DNA of 64,000 bases from Tribonema minus (lineage: Eukaryota > Sar > Xanthophyceae > Tribonematales > Tribonemataceae), in the NCBI GenBank assembly GCA_017506865.1, contig JAFCMP010000078.1:62001-126000 (forward strand). The letters are read 5' to 3'. Shown here piece after piece: positions 61,102 through 64,000 of the stretch. Position numbers and translations under genes: made by a program. Position 1 is the first letter of the stretch. Each line of letters starts with the position of its first letter. The notes under the pieces were generated by a model, which saw nothing but the letters and a program-made list of their open reading frames with translations, was not told the DNA's origin and searched no databases.

Positions 61102-63090
61102 ATGTCCGAATCAAAACCGCCCTTAATTATGCCGCCCCCACCGGCAGCAATGTCCGCAGCTGAAGCACAGAGGCGCGCAGCTTCCCGACAGCAACAGCAG
61201 GTGCCCTGGTGGTATGTGGCCGGCCCTGGCACGTTGCTGCTGGGTGGTGGGGCATACATGGGTTACAGGAGGGCCATGAAGCAGGAAGCCGCTTTCGCAC
61301 AGGAAGCGGCTCAAAGAGGCCTCGGCCGTGCTGCTGCTGCTGCTGCTGCAGACCTGCCTTTCAGGTATGCAACTATGGCTATGTAGCGTTTGTGTGCTCG
61401 CTCATGTAACAGAGGGACGAGTCTAGGCTGTAAGTTCAAACCTGGTGCGCTCTTGCAGACAACAGACGCGATTTTTGTTTCCTGGTGCTTGGGTTGTTGA
61501 AGTTCCCGATTCGCTCCAGCGCTCCGCGTAGGGTCGTCAGCATTCCACTTGCCTCACTCATCTCTGCGCGAATGCCCACTCCCAGCCCGCCGCCTGTGAC
61601 GCACCCCACTGCAGCCCCACGCACCACGCGGCACGTGCCCTATGCTACGGCACGGCACTGGCTTGCGCTGGCTGCGGCTTGGGAGTGGTGGCCATTGGCG
61701 TAGGGCTAGGCGTGAGCAACGTTCAAGAGTTTGCAGCGGTGATGCGGCAGTGGACGCCGAATGCGCTGCGGCGGCTGGGCTGGCAGCCGCCCGCGGCGCA
61801 GCAGGCAGAGGCCAGAGTGTGAGTGCCCCACGGGGTGTTGGTGAATGATATATTGATGTAGTCGTGCTGACTTCTTGGTGACACATCTAGTTTGAGGCTG
61901 CCTGCACGTCATTTTGTTGCACCTTTGTAACCATACACCTGGAACTGGTGGGGGGAGGTGCACATGGTGTACAACAATACATGCTAGAGCGCACATGCAC
62001 GCGTAGCGGTAAATGCACGACATCCACTGCAGCAATAGGCAGTTATTGTGCATGCAGAGATGGCTGTATGCGATACTTTCACCTCCTCCATGATAACACC
62101 AGCGGACAAGTACCTTTATAAATTGTGTTTAACAGACAGTGGTCAGCAGACAGCTGGCTGGCAGGAGCCTCTGAGAGACTGTACCAGTCATGGGTTCCAT
62201 TCCATGGCAAACGCGTTTGCAATGCATCTGAGGCGCTGTGCGAGCGGGCCGACCGTGCACCAGTGATGTGCCGTTGTAGCAGTGGCGAGCTTCGCAGCAG
62301 CTGCACAGGCGTGTGCGCAGCGGCGGGTGTGTGATGATTCACTGATCAGTATACATACTGCTGCCATCTCCCTGGGCACCGCGCTCAATATGCGCTGAGA
62401 TGAGCGTGTTTTCAGTAGTTTTATTGGTAGTGTTTGCTGAATAACTTCAGTGAAGTGCGCTGGTCCCGACAGCAGCACAACAAAACACAATCTGTGCGGT
62501 ACAAATGATCAAGTGTACGTTCTTGTTCCTATCTTGCAGGTCAAGTGTACCTCTCACTGTACTAACGCAATGCATTGATGTATGCGTTCACTACTTGTAC
62601 TTCAGTATGGTGTTTGACTGCGCAACTGGCGGTGATGCTCACAACTACTAAGTGCAGCGGTGTGTTGTACAAAGTGCTTGCCGTTCACAATGACGCATGT
62701 TGTGTGTGGTCGTGATGTTGCAGTGTATGTAGTCACAAGCATGGGTTGAGCACTGCTGCACTCTTGCGCTTTTGCCATTACAGACTTGAGGGGATGACGT
62801 TTGAAGAGGAGCTAGCTTACTGGTCAAAGGTGACTGCGGCAGAAGAAGCCTCAGGACAGCGCAGCAGCAGAGCAGGCGTAAAATAGCTATTGTCATTGTA
62901 CCCTCAGAGGCTCCTCCCCCCTTTCTGCTTTCCTAGGCTGTCACTTTTGTGAACATAGTCTCTTTTTGCCATGTGTGCAATGCGACTCTTCCTGCAACAG
63001 AGGCGGCTTGCATGTGCATTGTTGAAGACGTCGGAGCCCTTTGACGAGAACGCACGCGGCGCCATCTATGACGCAGCGACAGCGTTTTAA
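61102..63090 (+). CDS. TMEM242-like small membrane protein with two possible C termini
   Basis: Exons 61102-61364, 61615-61818 and 62784-62886 (stop TAG) join in phase (2, then 2) for 189 residues. An alternative donor at 62830 (AAAG then GTGACT) joins in phase 0 to 63001-63090 (stop TAA) for 200 residues. Residues about 36-53 (VPWWYVAGPGTLLLGGGAYM) and a second segment in exon 2 (CAGCGLGVVAIGVGLGV) are hydrophobic and could be two membrane helices. The second helix is followed by SNVQEFAAVMRQWTP, resembling the ALGV-x(2)-M-x-DFR-x-KM-x(3)-FP stretch of TMEM242, which helps assemble mitochondrial ATP synthase and complex I. The N terminus is Gln/Ala/Pro-rich. The match is short, so the family is tentative; the exon structure is firmer. 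Confidence 0.6.
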
Positions 63091-63881
63091 TTATAGCAAA
63101 GGACGTGCAGCGGAAAGTCCTCGCTGGCGGCGGTGCTGCAGACACCGCAATCTTTGTGGGACGCTACGACGTGCGAACAGCGGGCAGCATCCTGTATCGG
63201 AACACATTGTGAAGTCGTGTGGCATTGTGGACAAAGTCCTTCTCGAAGGCTGCTCAGTAGTTGGCCTGGCGGTCAGTGAGCGTATAATTGCACAGACAAC
63301 AGCGCTTGTTGTCCATTGCGGTCACAAATGCGTATGAGCACACGCTTGACACGAGCCAAAATACTGCAGGAAAAGTAGGGTGAACTACCCTACTTGCATA
63401 CAACTACACGTGGACCGGTGTGGCTAACCACATGAAATTGCAATAACTGCACATTTGAGATGTGACACGCAATGTGCGACACACACACTGTCGCCGCTGG
63501 TCTATCATCATGAGTCATGCCTGAGATAATCCGTTCAACAAGGCGTTCAACAAGGCATGAATGCTACATCGACTTGCAGCAGAGACAGGCACGCAACACC
63601 AAGAAAAGGTACGGAGTTTTCACGCACTAGTGAAAATGACGATCAATGAAGTGTACGACGAGACTGTGGGCTCAAACACAGTGTAAACCATGGGGGCGAA
63701 AGGTGGTGTGCGGGGGGTGAAACACACAAGAATCAGCACCGCAAGCAACCTAATGGCATGCAGAGCTTGAGCATTGATCACAGGGTGCCGAGGGCGTCCA
63801 CGCCATAAGTTTGTTCTGGCAGGCAGGCTGCCAATGCTGACACAGGCTGCCAAATGTCTTCAACTTTAACTTTTGCTGCAG
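63091..63881. other. Intergenic stretch
   Basis: No exon is recognised. A TGTAA at 63682-63686 on the plus strand could end the TMEM242-like transcript. The rest may hold the promoter or first exon of the next gene. Confidence 0.35.
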
Positions 63882-64000
63882 GAACACAACCTCCGTTGCA
63901 CTGGCAGAAGGTGTCTCCAGCAGCACCGCGCTTAGTGTCCTTCGTGCCTTGCAAGCTGCTTGCGTTCACGCTGACCATGCCTGGCGTCTTGTGCGCGCCG
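63882..64000 (+). CDS. Partial exon of an unrecognised plus-strand gene
   Basis: Follows a TTTTGCTGCAG acceptor and stays open to the window end (39 codons after one leading base). It contains SVALAEGVSSSTALSVLRAL and CVHADHAWRLVRA, exon-like in composition. No family is recognised; the gene continues beyond the window. Confidence 0.5.

Noticed and set aside
1-64000. Nonsense codons in the ankyrin gene as a sign of a variant genetic code
   Set aside because: The stops replace different residues (Arg, Glu), and TGA, TAG and TAA all act as ordinary stops in other genes of the window.

Overview
The window is nuclear DNA of an intron-rich eukaryote, most likely a chlorophycean green alga (Scenedesmus/Tetradesmus-like; the rank is an inference). 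Signs are GT-AG introns of about 0.1 to 3 kb between short GC-rich exons, Ala/Gly/Gln-rich linkers, TGTAA-type polyadenylation signals, degenerate TTTAGGG/TTAGGG-like tracts inside introns, and a W-x(3)-GCPWD ankyrin-like family. Genes were rebuilt by hand from splice sites and checked by reading-frame phase at each junction; many exons contain no ATG.

Layout. (1) 2161-9549, minus: an eleven-exon gene for a UBE3D-like (HECT_2) E2-binding ubiquitin ligase with an added N-terminal coiled coil. (2) About 12121-14331, minus: part of a class I SAM methyltransferase gene. (3) 15106-16193, minus: the end of a MYND zinc-finger gene whose intron holds a 213-bp tandem duplication. (4) 17087-19867: a 5'-truncated non-LTR retroelement encoding reverse transcriptase, zinc finger and a restriction-like nuclease, with a perfect 12-bp target-site duplication. 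(5) 20042-31632: two copies of one ankyrin-like gene in tail-out inverted orientation. The minus copy has two in-frame stop codons; the plus copy carries a 13-nt frameshift and a 778-bp hAT-like element in an intron. A 132-bp fragment of the same retroelement follows the plus copy. (6) 32726-60853, minus: one giant gene of about 31 exons and about 2,400 codons. It starts with an HPS5-type beta-propeller, carries a PDZ domain in the middle and ends in a RING-like zinc motif. (7) 61102-63090, plus: a TMEM242-like membrane protein gene sharing a 248-bp divergent promoter with the giant gene. (8) 63882-64000, plus: the first visible exon of another gene.

The strongest novelties are the HPS5-PDZ-RING architecture, three separate tandem arrays in that gene that copy a splice donor or acceptor together with exon edge, the inverted ankyrin pair broken differently in each arm, and two hAT-like and two retroelement insertions with readable target-site duplications. 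No rRNA, tRNA or CRISPR was seen.
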